Origin: Gnetum montanum
Taxonomy: Eukaryota; Streptophyta; Gnetopsida; Gnetales; Gnetaceae
Direction: 5' to 3'
Assembly: GCA_015680685.1 (NCBI GenBank)
Contig: MNCI01013715.1
Span: forward strand, 47,935 to 111,934
Length of the DNA: 64,000 bases
The notes under the pieces were generated by a model. The model had not been told where the DNA came from and did not search any database. It saw only the letters and a list, made by a program, of their open reading frames with translations. Shown here one piece after another: positions 22,230-33,486 of the stretch. Position numbers and translations under genes: made by a program. Each line of letters begins with the position of its first letter. Position 1 is the stretch's first letter.

Positions 22230-22710
22230 TGATGCTAAAGAAATGCCTATAGAAGAAGGTCTTTTGCTAGGCATGAAAATGAAGCTAAGAGTGGACAACG
22301 GAGGATATGCCCATGAACAAATAATAGCACATATAAGATAGATGCTCAAGCATTATAGGTTTGCTAGATCCATGGGACAATGAGAAGAAATTTTAGTCCA
22401 TCCTTCAAGAATGTTCCACATAACTAGAGAAGCATCAACATAATAATCTAGGTTGGAAGTCTACCATCACTAGCGGCAATAAGAAGAATCATCTTTAGCA
22501 GATTCTTGAACACCTTGGCAAATTTTGTAATATTCAAAGTCTATCTAGTCTTTTTGTTACTCTGTCATTTTGTATGGATCCACTTTAATAAAATTTTGTA
22601 ATGTGGTATTTTGAGTTAGTTAGTAGTTAGCATTAGTCGATAATTCCATCATTCCTATTTTTTTGTAAAGAAAGCTCAATTCTATCTTGTTAACTCAAGG
22701 AAAAGTTTTT
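22230..22710 (+). pseudogene. Possible remnant of the extra 3' ORF in copy C
   Basis: A short, stop-ridden segment follows the acceptor. Its last 200 bp (from ATTTTGT-type sequence to TTTTTGTAAAGAA) align with the segment after the extra ORF in copy y (50530-50680). A protein match is not convincing: IIAHIR might be the LAHI of the y protein. Most of the ORF would have been lost by deletion. Confidence 0.3.
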
Positions 22711-22727
22711 ATTTAGTCGTGGGGGTA
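22711..22727 (+). other. Terminal polypurine tract, copy C
   Basis: ATTTAGTCGTGGGGGTA directly before the 3' LTR. Confidence 0.75.
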
Positions 22728-23658
22728 TCATGAATCATTAGTTAGCTAGGATATCTAACAAAAAATTCAAATTTTGGTTGGCTCCAATATCTTAGCCCTG
22801 ATATCTTAGTCTCCTCGACTAGGCCCCATCAACTAGGCATCCCATCGATGCATGAAATGATGCGTTGATGAGGCCTCATCAACAGAGTGTTTGTTTTTGC
22901 CTATAAATATGCATCCTCCCACAGTGTATTGGCATTATTTTGTTAATTGAATAGCCAAACTCTTATAATTTTATTCTGTAATCTTAGAGAACAATTAGTG
23001 AGTGCCTATAGTGTGGGTTTGAATTAGTTGTACAACATCTTATTTGAGTGGCAATGTACCTGGACACATTCCATGAACGGAAATAAGATCAAGACTAATT
23101 TTTATTCATTACAATACTTTTACTTAGATTAAATTCACTCTTAATGCAATTTATATTCCATGTACTTAGTTAATATTTTTGTTTTCATGCATGTTAATGA
23201 ATTGGTAGAATGAGCATGACCAGTTTTGACTGTAAACACATATTCGCTCAGCAATCCTAGTAGCGTTATTACTTGGTTTGCTTAGTAGCATAGCACTTGG
23301 TAATCCCAATAGTGGATATGTGGGTTTAGGACATGTACAACAAGTTGGGTATGGACAATCATCACTCATAGGCTAGTTTAGACTTTACTTTCTATTGCTA
23401 ATTAGTTAAATAATTGATTTATTTATTGTCATTAGGAGTAGCCTAAGGCCAAAACAACATCAAGAATAATATGCCTTACTTTGGATGAAACCATACATGA
23501 CAAAGCTACCACTAGTCCAAGTGGGAAGACAATAAACTGTAATCAAGGCATAATGATCTAAATGTCACAACTAGTCCCATCCATAGAATTCAATTGAATC
23601 ATGCGTGAACACTTGTGATTTATATGGTTGGGCATAGAGGGTACCTCACTGCTCATCA
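22728..23658 (+). repeat. 3' LTR of copy C (931 bp)
   Basis: Starts TCATGAATCATTAG (second base mutated) and ends GCTCATCA, followed by the target duplication. TATAAATA lies at 22902. Confidence 0.9.
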
Positions 23659-23663
23659 CTAAG

Positions 23664-24640
23664 TAAGGAGTAAAGAGTTAATTAGATATTTCAACATTAA
23701 ATTTCAAAGAATTTGTGGGCTTTTTCAAAGATAATATATGCCATCTTAAGGTTATGAATCCCAATATTCCAATTTTGTTAAGAATAATTCCAAACTTGAT
23801 AACACTAAATGACTACTTTAGTGAAGCTATACAGTTAGAAAAATAGTTGAACTTAAACCATGAAGAAATTATCACAACTCAGAAAAGAGAAGAGAAAATG
23901 TGATTCCTGTTCAAGACTTTTTTTAACTTAAAGTGCTACCAAGACCATCTCATGTTAAGATAGAGAAAGATTTTGAAAATAAAGAATTTGAAAAAGGACA
24001 ATTAATAAGATACTTGTCCAACAAATTAGTGAAACTAGAAAAAGCTTTGGCAAAGGTTAAAATCAAGGAGGAAAAGAAAACAAGATAACATAAGCATTAA
24101 GACACTAAGTTAGTAGAAGATGAGGATGAAAGTGATGTTGTTATGTCTAACTTCCTTTATATTGAATCATATAATGAGCTATTTAGTGTTTATTATGCAA
24201 GAAAATCTTCTAATAATGGATTTAGTGATACTTCTTCTTTATCAAGTTTTGAAGAAGATATGTCATTAGATGAAGAGTATAATAATAATGAAGAAAATGG
24301 ATATAATCTAAAATCAAAGGAAAGACTAACTACTTCTAGACCGCCAAACATTATTTTTGATCCATCTAGTAAGAGAAAGGTTTTTGAACCAAGTTAAAGA
24401 GAGAAAAATAAAAGTAAGGAAGATCAAGTAGAGCAAAGTACTCAAAATCAAACTCTTAATAAATGGACGAAGAATCCATGTTTTTATGGAGATGGAGAAT
24501 ATGATTTAATTAAATATCTTAAACATGTCATAGAAAACATTAGTATATATGAATTATTATAGATAGGATATCAGCAAAGAAAGGCTTTAGAGTTCATTTA
24601 AGGTAAAAGGAGAGTTGGAGAATCAAAATTAAACTGTGTC
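23664..24640 (+). pseudogene. Gag of copy B, second part (degenerate)
   Basis: Resumes gag after copy C with VKELIRYFNIKFQRICG, then an Asp/Glu/Ser-rich stretch (24143-24397: SSFEEDMSLDEEYNNNEEN). A segment like the Tat-lineage pre-protease block follows (GEYDLIKYLKHVIENISIYELL). Stops and frameshifts are frequent. The acidic stretch is unusual beside the Arg-rich gag of family 1. Confidence 0.7.
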
Positions 24641-25060
24641 AAACATTGATAAAACAACAAAAGCAAGCTATGAGTGTACTTTTGATAAGGAAGCTCCTCC
24701 TTTTCTTTTGACAATAAAGTTAAAATACAAGTATCTTCACAATTTTATAATTGATTCTGGAGCTACATCTACCATCATGTTGTTATCTATATGCAAAAAA
24801 CTTGGTTTGATTCTTTAAAAATCAAATAAAAAGATCATTCAAGTGGACAAAAGTAGAGTGAAGATTTTGGATCTACTACGCAATGTTCTCTTAGAAATCA
24901 CATCTAAACCTCGTGTAAAAAGTAGAGTAACTATTCAAGTAGTAGATATACTAGATTTACATAGTCTTTTGTTAAGTAGAAGTTGGAATAGGAATAGGCT
25001 ACATATTGACAAATTATTCACATATGTCGCTACCTTGGAAGGGGGAACCAAATAAAATTT
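24641..25060 (+). pseudogene. Aspartic protease of copy B (active site intact)
   Basis: The active site at about 24741-24790 reads FIIDSGATSTIM and is preceded by APPFLLTIKLKYK. The open frame ends at KKLGLIL. A second stretch (24843-25055) continues the domain in another frame with VDILDLHSLLLSRSW, matching the end of plant retropepsins (LGRPW). A frameshift and stop separate the two. Confidence 0.75.
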
Positions 25061-25500
25061 ACATATATAGTGAGCCTTTTATGATTGAAAATTATTACTT
25101 CAAATGGAAAAAAAGTTAATGAAACAAGCTTTTTTAAATCCAAAATTTGCATACTTCAAGAAGCTTATAATTGGGAAAAAGAGGAATCCCAAGATAAGAG
25201 TAAGTGGGAGTTGTACTTCAAAGGTTCTTGTAACTCCAAAGGTATAAGAGCTAGAGTCATTTTTGTAAAACATGATTTTCCAAATATTTAATGTAGTTTC
25301 TTTATCTTTCCCTTGTGCTAAGAACAAGGTCGAATATGAAAATTTGAGTATTGGAATTAAAACCACGTTTGAAAACTAGAAGGAGATACTTTCTAGATAT
25401 ACTATTGTAAAGGATCATGTGAAGATTGAAGAAGTGGAAATGTCAAAAAAATAAGAGGAAGAGAAGAAAGCTTGGGTTACAACAAATATCAAGTATGAGC
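25061..25500 (+). pseudogene. Archaeal-type second RNase H of copy B (degenerate)
   Basis: KWELYFKGSCNSKGIRARVIF, read in parts, matches the start of the additional RNase H of Tat-lineage elements (usual WxLYFDGS). Here the Asp is Lys. After a frameshift, FPCAKNKVEYENLSIGIKT matches the CTNNxAEYEAL block. In Tat elements this domain lies between RNase H and integrase. Here it follows the protease directly, so RT and the first RNase H have been deleted, and integrase is gone too. Confidence 0.65.
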
Positions 25501-25775
25501 GAACCCAAGACAAGAGGTTTCCTAAGAGGTTCACTTTGACCTCTCTCTTCCCTTCTACTAAATATCTTATGCTAGGACTCCATGTGTATAGTTTTCATTG
25601 TTATTTCTTAGGAATGAGGCTTTTATACTACTAAACCTTAAGTTCAATGGAAATTTTCCTCAAAAAAGATTTACTATTTTCCAATGTAAAAATTTCAATA
25701 AAAGGCTTCAATTATAGTTTAGTTTAAAATAGGGCTTGCATACATTTCTTAAAGTATTTTAAGGAGGACAAGAAA
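25501..25775 (+). other. 3' end and polypurine tract of copy B
   Basis: No gene is visible. The purine run AAGGAGGACAAGAAA at 25761-25775 directly precedes the LTR and is the likely polypurine tract. Confidence 0.6.
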
Positions 25776-28277
25776 TGTTGGCAAATTTCTTCCATTCCAT
25801 GGAGCAAGGTTTTGTTAAGAAAAGTTCAATTTAGAAATTTATTCTAAAATTCTAATTAGAAAGACTACATTTATAGCTATAATGTATGCAAGTCTTGAAG
25901 ATGCAAATGATTTTAGCTTTTGTAGTGTTGTGTTGATAATTCATTGCACTTAAAAGGTATTGTATTTTGTGGTGAATAGTTGGGGAGGAGACCATACATG
26001 AGGGAATAATTAAATATTTCATGTATGATAGACATTGATATTAACTCGTAAAGCAAATTGCTAACATATACAAGTAATATAACAATTGTGATCATGATGA
26101 TGATGGTACATTAGTGCCCTAGTATTTTTGGAAAGGGAGTTGCTCAAAGTGTATAAGGACACCCTAAAAAGGAGGGAAGATGAGATGATGAATTAGGTTG
26201 TTAATAACCCAATAAAAGAAGGGAATGCAACATCCTTTAGGATGATCACATAGATGCTAAGGACATTAATTGATTTTTGACATATGTTTCCCTATTGATC
26301 CCTTGGCAAGATGTTATCTCCAACAAATTTTACAAATGATTTAAAAGAAAAAAAATACCAGCCCTAGCACCTATTGAGTAGCAACACACTCATATACCAA
26401 CATATTTGGATAATGATTTTTTTAATGTCAAAGAACATGAGAAGAAATGTTTTTCAGATTTTCAGCTGCCCATTCCTCCACTACATTTTTGATGCTTGAT
26501 CATGATTTTCTTTGTGACTGTTACCCTTAAATCATGAGAAACACCACAAGGCTAGACTACTAATGTACTGACCTATTAGTCAACCAAATACGAAATCCAT
26601 GGTAGGGTTTTGTAGAGCATTGATTTTGTGTTTTCTTTTGGGCCTATTTTTCTTGCATTTCCCATAGATAATGTTATATCAAGGAAGGAAGAGTTCCAAA
26701 ACTACAACCAAACACCCTTTTGTAAGTAGTTTCGATTTAAGAAGGCCCATTCCTTGGATCTCATATCCACTAAAATTACCCTTCGTGATGGCGATCTCAC
26801 TGCCAAGAAATCCATAAAAACCCATAACTAGATTCATTAGATTCGTCATTGATTCTATGAATTTTAGAATACAAGAAAGGCATTCTACACTTCAAGATCA
26901 ATGAAGATAGTGCCTCAAATAAGCAAAAGCAATTTGAGGTTCCTAATGTTGTTCATTGAGAATTTGAGAGCAGAAAACTATGGCTATAGCTCACAACGCT
27001 AGAAGAAAGTGGTATTTTAACTACATTTTTCAACAATAAGCCTATGCAAGGTAGTTGGAGATGACACTTGTGAAACATTTCAACAAGCCAGTGGATCAGC
27101 TAGTAGACACATATGCACACATTGAGTAGGGGTTTCTCATGGTTGACATCAATGTCCATGCACATGGTTTGGCTAAAATAGTCCAATAAGTGCTTGGAAT
27201 GGTTCTTTAGAAGTTGTGTTGGTGCATCTTCTATTGTCCAAATGGATGACACATGTAGGCTAGGCTCCTTCAATAGCTCCTTTAATCCTGTGAGTTCATT
27301 TCTTCCTATTTTGTTTTAGTTACTTAGCTAATGGTTTAGATAGTATCATGCTTAGCATTTAATTTTGGAATTTCTCCTAGGTTGCTTTTATAGCTTTGTT
27401 TTTGTGCAATATTAGACTTTCATTAAAATTTTCCATAGAAAAGCTTATGTTTTTTAAAAGCCTCAAGAGCTATTTAATAGTAATATCTTAACAAAATTGC
27501 CTATTTGGGCATATAGGATCTAGGAAAATCTTTGATACCTTGATGGGATAGAAATAACTTCTTTATTTTTCAAAGTTTATCGCCTTGGTATTTCAATCAA
27601 GAAATTGTCAAATTTTTCGAAAGCTTTGTTGTATGTAATCTTTGACAACAATTAACTAGCCAAAATAGAGACTCATACTTTTTAGTTTACACAACAATTT
27701 TTGGTGGTATAATAGGATTGTCTTCATGAAACTTCTTATTGAGCTCAAAAAGTTTAGACAATTCATAGTTATTGAATTAGGAATAGCTTTATTGTGAAGT
27801 GTTTACTTGTATAAATTAATCTTTCTTAAACATTTGAGGCTTCACAAAAATCTACTTTTTTCTCTCTTTCTAAGTCCATTGAATCTCGCTCTATTTCTAG
27901 TTTTCTTATGGAACTCTCTCTGGGGGAAATTAGGAGTAGATTGATAGAATTGTGCTCAAACGTTTTTGCAAAATTTTATTTGTTACAAGTAGGTATTGTA
28001 AGGATTGTATAGACTAAGTGACAAAATAGGAACCTCTAACAACTCACAGCATTTGACAAAGATAGCTAAATGTTTTTAATGATTGCCAATTACAGTTTCA
28101 TACACAACCCAACCATTTCAACATTCATAAGAGCAAACATAGACTAATGTTTAGTATGTTTCATAACTACTGAGTTATTTGGACGTATTTGGGCCTTGGT
28201 GTTCCTAGATACTAGCAAGGACCTAAACCTTTCTTGGAGAAGCTTGTTGATGGTCTAGTCCCAAACGGTCACTAATA
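25776..28277 (+). repeat. 3' LTR of copy B (about 2.5 kb)
   Basis: Starts TGTTGGCAAATTTC. The end is aligned base for base with TGTCAACA of the 5' LTR but decayed. It contains everything found in the two 5' LTR pieces plus the 410-bp segment at 26914 and about 600 bp lost from the 5' LTR when A arrived. Confidence 0.85.
26914..27323 (+). other. 410-bp coding-like segment present in only one LTR of B
   Basis: Absent from the 5' LTR, which passes straight from GATAGTGC to TTAGCT. One plus-strand frame from 26980 to about 27230 reads through five C-to-T-type stops (AHNARRKWYFNYIFQQ, then LVKHFNKPVDQLVDTYAHIE and FLMVDINVHAHGLAK). It looks like an old exon of unknown origin. A weak likeness to the C-terminal part of the extra ORF of copy E is possible. 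Confidence 0.4.
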
Positions 28278-29461
28278 GCCTCCTCATTTTTACAAAAACA
28301 AACCTCCCTCTTGCAGATGGAGGGATCCTTGTTGTATTCTTCTAGACTTTCTCATTTTTTAGCTCTCCTTCCTCTTTGGCTACTTTCTCAATGAGACTTT
28401 GAATTTGATGGGTCATTAGCTCAAAAAGTCTATGTTGGGCGTAGACCCTAAGGGTTCTCTTTGTTTTAGTTTTGAGCCCATCTATGATATGGTGTAGCTA
28501 TTCCTGCTAACAATATCCATGGCTTGGGCATCAGTGCAATAAAGAGTAGTACCTACCCATAGTTGCATTCAAGGACTCATGAGTGCCTTGCTTCCACTTT
28601 TGGATTTGCCTCCTTAGATTGGATACTCTAGAGTACATTTAGTACTTATCATTGAACAACTTAAGCATTGTGGACCATTGGTGGATTAAATCTAGTTTCA
28701 AAAATCTATACCAACTTTTAGCTTCTTCTATTAGTATCCTAAGAAAGAGCTTAAGCTTTTTCCACCTACTTTCAATGTTTTGCAAGGTGCAAACATCATT
28801 GAAATCTTGTAAATGATGTAGGGGATCAAACTTATAGCCTCCCTTAAATTTAGGAATGTTATTCATATCAAGCCATTCGATGCAGCTTTCCCTTTAATGC
28901 TTATGAGGTATTTGAACTAGCTCCCTAATTTGTATCATGCTCCTATTAGGCAATAAGGGTTCATATTTATTAGACATGTCATGGTCATAATCTCTATTTC
29001 TATTTGTTTGATAGTGATGATCTTATCTATGCTTAGTTTCATATATTTCATCTTGCCTTTGCATTCTATTTCTATCTTCATCTTGAGCCTTTAGCATATC
29101 TCTATCTCTATATCTATGTTCATCTTCATTAGAACTAGACATTGAAGAGGAAGAGGAAGATGGTGAACTTGGAGAATTACCATGGCTCCCATGTCTCCCT
29201 ATGGTCCCTTGATTCATCTTTTCAAGGTTTAGAGAATGCCCTAGGTTGTGAGGTCCTCCTTGTTCTAGGACTTGTTCCATCTCCTATAGGGTTGTCTTCA
29301 TCAGTTGAACATAGTCTTTGAATGTAGTAAGGATCTAAATGAGCATATGAGACTCCTGCAATTAGTAATTCACTTCAATTCTCTTCAATATAGATCTCAC
29401 CATTTTTCCTACTAGTTTTCTCATCATGTGATGGGTTATTGGTTTTATGTGAAGGAGACAT
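28278..29461 (-). pseudogene. Gag N-terminal and core part of copy D (degenerate)
   Basis: Starts at the ATG ending at 29461 (MSPSHKTNNPSHDEK), homologous to the starts of C and y. A Ser-rich and Arg/Asp-rich stretch lies near 29023-29280. The core at 28640-28870 reads MNNIPKFKGGYKFDP, LQNIESRWKKLKLFLRILIEEAKSWYRF and LKLFNDKY. It is cut at 28278 by copy B and resumes at 4810. The core ORF of 75 codons is intact. Flanks have stops. Confidence 0.8.
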
Positions 29462-29574
29462 GTTTTTAATTAATAATGTGTGTGACTTAAAATATTAATA
29501 TTTTTTAAAAGATAAATCATTAATACTTTTACAATGATCATTTATAAGAAAACTAATCTAGGTAGCTAGAATCG

Positions 29575-29593
29575 TCCCTGACAATAGTGCCAA
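29575..29593 (-). other. Primer binding site, copy D (tRNA-Asp type)
   Basis: The minus strand reads TTGGCACTATTGTCAGGGA after the LTR end, in register with the tRNA-Asp complement. Confidence 0.7.
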
Positions 29594-30421
29594 TGATGAG
29601 CAACGAGTAGTTTATACACCCAACCATATGAATCACAATCATTGCACTAGCAATATAGTGAAATTCCATGGACTTTAGCTCCTAAATGCATAATAGGCAA
29701 AGTAGTGACTTAAAGGCATCATCATTGTCTTCTTGGCTTCACTTGTGTAAGTGCAAGGGTATGGTTAAGTGTAAGCCAAGGCACATGATTTTTATACTTT
29801 ATTTAATTTAATCTAAGTGTAAAATAAAGTAATGAATTATGAATTAATCTAGTTAACTATCTAATGTCTTAATCTAATTATCTTGACATAAGCATTTAGG
29901 CCTAGCTTTCATGCACATCCTAAACTTGTTATGAATGCTATTAGATTACCGAGTGTTAGGCTATTGGGCAAACCAAGTGATAACACCACTAGGATTACCA
30001 AGAGTTAATGGTATCTTCAAGGTAGTTATACTTATGTGCAATTATTAAGTGTATTAACTAACTAGGAACATGAACATAAAGTGCATAATGATAAAGTGCA
30101 TGAATGGAAACATTAAACTATTCTTAAGTGCTGCAAGGAGTTCCAAGAATCTTGTCTTTATTGTTAGCACATCAAAGTGTTTGAGTACATTAATATTCGA
30201 ATAAGGATCTATACAATCCTTAAAGTCCTATTACGAGCACTTAGAAAATATTCTAACTCTGAAAGAATAAAACTACAAGAACCTGGCTACTCTATTGACT
30301 TAATGGTGCCACAAATGTGATGCGTATGCACATTTATATAGGTGGAGATAGACATTATGTCAATGCATATGCATTGAAAAATCAACCCATATGTCGATGC
30401 AACCCATGGCATGATTTATCA
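29594..30421 (-). repeat. LTR shared by copies D (5') and K/E (3')
   Basis: Minus-strand ends TGATAAATCATG (at 30421) and TGCTCATCA (at 29594), 828 bp. TATATAAATG lies near 30332-30340. A polypurine tract sits directly upstream and a primer site directly downstream, so one LTR serves two internal regions. Confidence 0.85.
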
Positions 30422-30437
30422 TATCCCCATGATTGAC
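30422..30437 (-). other. Terminal polypurine tract, copy K/E
   Basis: The minus strand reads CAATCATGGGGATA directly before the LTR. Confidence 0.7.
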
Positions 30438-30749
30438 TGAAAACTTGTCTTTGAGTGAACAAAAGTAGGATTAAGCTTCTTACAAAATTGGAAAGGTATG
30501 AAATCATCTATTGATTAACTCTAAGTGCTCACTTATATAGAATTACAACAATTACAAAAGTGGGTGTTTAGTGAAACAAAATTAAACACCCTTAGAAAAT
30601 TGAGCAACTGGAATCCTTTGGTGGACAAAGGCAAAGAGAAGATCAAACAATGCTAGAAAGTGGAGGCTCTTGGAGTGCTGAAGGACCTTTTCCAACCTTT
30701 AGTGCTCATGGTGGTGGTAGTTGAGGCTAAGGGGATGGTTGCGACTATT

Positions 30750-33456
30750 CTACTGTAGTTGCTTCTTTAGGTAGAAGGTGAAAGACATCTAGAAATGCCT
30801 TCATCTTCTCCTCCTTACTCTGTGGATCATAGACAGTCCATGCGACATTATTGATGTGGGCTAGTATGAGGATGTCCAATGGGTAGGCCATTACTAGGAA
30901 TAGTTCTTTGATGTTAACAAATTAGGTTGCAAATATTTTATGTTCAACATTGAACATCTTGATAAGGTTTTGTATCTCATGATAGTCATTCATCCTTTTG
31001 GCTAGGTTCTCAATAACCAATCATTGCACTGTTAATCAACTCCTGAGAAATTCAAGCTTTACATTAGTGGTTTCCAACTTGTTCTTGATGTCTTTGTGAT
31101 GTTTTGACTTGACCTTATAAAGGAGGTACGATTTGGCTATCTGATTTTCTAACTCTAACCATAGCCTTTTGGCTATCACATTTTCAAGTTTTCATAATCA
31201 AGGTTAGAAATCTCCATATATTTTGTCATCTTCTCAATTTGCAACTTCTTTAGGTGGATTTTCACTTTGTTGTAGATATTCAATCCATCAAAGATTGGTT
31301 GCCATACATTGCCTCTTTGCTCGAGGGCCTCATTCATCTTTACCTTGGCTAGTTGAATTTATTTTTCATTTACCTCCTTGAGGATCCCAACCTAGTCCCT
31401 TTAACAATTATTCACTTGTTTAAATTTAAGGGCTTCATTCTTCTAGGTGGCTACCTCAATGGTCATTTTTTGGTGAAGTGCACAAACTTTATCCATTGAG
31501 AGATTGTTGTTTTTGGCTACCAACCTCTTCATATCCATGTTCACCTTGGGAAGCTACTCCTATTGTAGTCTCACGAACTCAAACATCTAGTTCTTTTATT
31601 CTTCAACATTATGCAGGCAATGAATATCTCTAGTCAAAGTTATATTCTCCTAGTAAACTTTTGAAAAGTCCTTATTGATGTTGAAGGTTAAAACCTCTAA
31701 TAAGGATGCATGAAAGGCTACCACCTTCACATTCTCAACCTCTTTTTGTTTGTTTTGAAGTTATAAGAAAACTTCATCCCATGTAATAGCTTGGTTGTGA
31801 ATGGTGGGATTGGCCAAGCAGGCTCTCAATTCCATAACTTTGGCATGCAACCATTGATTTTTGATCATAGATACCTTAAGTTGGATGTTTGTAATGGTGA
31901 ATTTTCTTTGGTCTCTAGTAGCTTTGATGGGGTAGTTGTGATTCATTCATGAAGATTGAAGATCTCTGGAAGAAATTTCTTGGTTCTCATTACTCAGTCC
32001 AACACCTCCTCATATTGGGCTACACTTAGCTTCCTACTTCCCCCTCTTGTGCATGCTTGCACATGTTTGAGTGCAAAAATGTTTGACATGGTGGAAATAG
32101 GATCTTTTAGGGTCTTTGCAACTTTATCATCCATCACATCACCATTGTTTCTTATCTATGGTGTTGCATAACTAGGATAGTTACCCCTTTGCCCTTCTCC
32201 AAGTGCATTAAAAAGTGGTGGTGTTCCTAGAGATCTCTAAAAATTGCTATTATTTATGGATGGAAACCATCACTTCTTAGGTGCTTGGATTAGATCTTGT
32301 GAACAACTACATCCTTTGTGTAAAAAATAATAGTACTTTATTGAGGTGACTCAATGTTGGTTAGTAGACTGAGGGCTCTTTAAAACTTGGTCCTTCCACT
32401 TGTTATTACATGAATTTCTCATGCAGCTTCCTCATATGCTTAATTTGTTCATGAGCCTCTTGCTTTGTTTCTTCAATAAGTGGTGATGGCGGTGGTCCCT
32501 CCTCTTCAAGCAGTTTAGTGAACACCTTGTCTTTCAGCATCTCCTACCAAGATGTGGTAGGAGCATGACGAAGTGTGTCATTAGCATAATGGGCTATTCC
32601 TTCCCTTTTGCAAAGTTTTCAAAATAGGTAAGGAAAGGGAAGTGTCTTCCTTCATCGCTCATTCTCTTTGAATTGTTTTTCACGTTTGAGGAAGATTAGT
32701 TAGAGGAGGTTAATACAGAATTTTATGCTTAGGGTTGCACATGCATGGGTAGCAAAGATAGTGATCTTACTTAACCTCATTGTTAGATTTAGATGGTAGG
32801 CTATGATCTTAATGTAGGCCTTCTCTACCTTGGTGAGTGTGCTATACTCCTTACATTCCATTCCATAACATCATTGGACCCATTTCTTTTTGACATCAAG
32901 GTTTTCTTGTGTAGGAATTTCCACCAAAGTTGTCCTAGAGTCAAGAAACTTGAGGGCCTCTACAATGGCCTTGAATGAGTAGGACACATTGATGTCCTCA
33001 ATCTTTACGATTGCATTTACCTATTGATTATTATAGAAGAGGTAAGTCTCTTTCATGTACCACTTCCCACTGGAAGTGAGGATGGGCCAAAATGGAGATC
33101 CTTGTAGTTGTGTCTTTACCTCTTCTGGAACTAGGTCCAAGAAGGAACCAAAGTTAAGTTCCTAGAGAATCACACTTTGGACCTCCTTAGAATGAATTTG
33201 TTTCAGGTAGGTCTCGATCAAGGTGACCTATGGATTTGGTACAAGCCTTAGTACCTCATCTTTCATAGACTGTTATGTTTTTGTGATGGGACTATGACAA
33301 ACAAATCCCACTTTAGGCTTCTCCCAAAGAGGTCCCATGGCATGTGTTTTTGCTTCTCTTTCCTAGGGTTGTTGTGGTTGTTACCCCCTTCTTCCTTGTG
33401 GCTGCTTCTTCCATGGTTGGGATGGTCTTGCTTCCTACGGTCTCTTCGCTACCTTT
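30750..33456 (-). pseudogene. Extra 3' ORF of copy E (plant-transposon-protein-like, degenerate)
   Basis: Homologous in order and sequence to the extra ORFs of y and x. The N-terminal domain near 33120-32870 reads SPFWPILTSSGKWYMKETYL, then INVSYSFKAIVEALKF. It continues near 32700-32590 with LPFPYLF, KLCKREGI and HYANDTL. These blocks resemble the 'putative plant transposon protein' family (PF20167 as I recall). A long helical, charged C-terminal region ends NVAWTVYDPQSKEEKMKAFL at about 30800-30890, matching VAWIVHETRTKEEKFQAFL of y. Many stops and frameshifts are present. The function is unknown. It is not gag, pol or a recognisable env. Confidence 0.6.
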
Positions 33457-33486
33457 TTTGATAAAAAACATAGCCAAGGATTAGCA
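33457..33486 (-). promoter_or_regulatory. Candidate 3' splice acceptor, copy E (AG lost)
   Basis: The minus strand reads TGCTAATCCTTGG...; the 30-nt window ends AAA where other copies have TAG or CAG. An AG occurs five bases later. Confidence 0.4.

Larger units (their letters stand above)
16708..23658 (+). mobile_element. Copy C: non-autonomous gag-only family 1 element
   Basis: Complete LTR-to-LTR insertion with a 5-bp target duplication CTAAG at 16703-16707 and 23659-23663. It contains a primer site, gag, Cys-rich tail, internal polypurine tract, hairpin, splice acceptor and terminal polypurine tract. No protease active site, RT, RNase H or integrase is present. Its deletion point agrees with copy y. 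Confidence 0.9.
4811..28277 (+). mobile_element. Copy B: Tat-lineage Ty3/gypsy element carrying A and C inside
   Basis: LTR ends are TGTTGGCA (4811, 25776) and TGTCAACA (16003; decayed at 28277), an imperfect inverted repeat. The internal part is 16004-16707 plus 23659-25775: primer site, gag, protease and an archaeal-type RNase H. RT, the first RNase H and integrase are missing. Copy A replaces part of the 5' LTR and copy C sits in gag. B lies within copy D. Confidence 0.85.
1..30421 (-). mobile_element. Copy D: Athila-like Ty3/gypsy retrotransposon, split by copy B
   Basis: Minus-strand element. Its 5' LTR (29594-30421), tRNA-Asp-type primer site and gag lie at the right. The rest of gag, then protease, reverse transcriptase, RNase H and integrase, continue at 4810 down to 1 after a 23.5-kb interruption by copy B. 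Gag reads across the gap: the part ending at 28278 stops just before the Asp/Glu-rich linker that resumes at 4810, as judged against copy A. The 3' LTR is beyond the left edge. Every domain carries stops, frameshifts or lost catalytic residues. A 5-bp target duplication for B is not clear (TGCTT on the left, GCCTC on the right). Confidence 0.85.

Noticed and set aside
24741-24818. Pararetrovirus (caulimovirus-like) origin for copy B
   Set aside because: The protease alone would not exclude it, but paired LTRs, a primer site beside the LTR, a polypurine tract and a Tat-type RNase H identify a Ty3/gypsy element.
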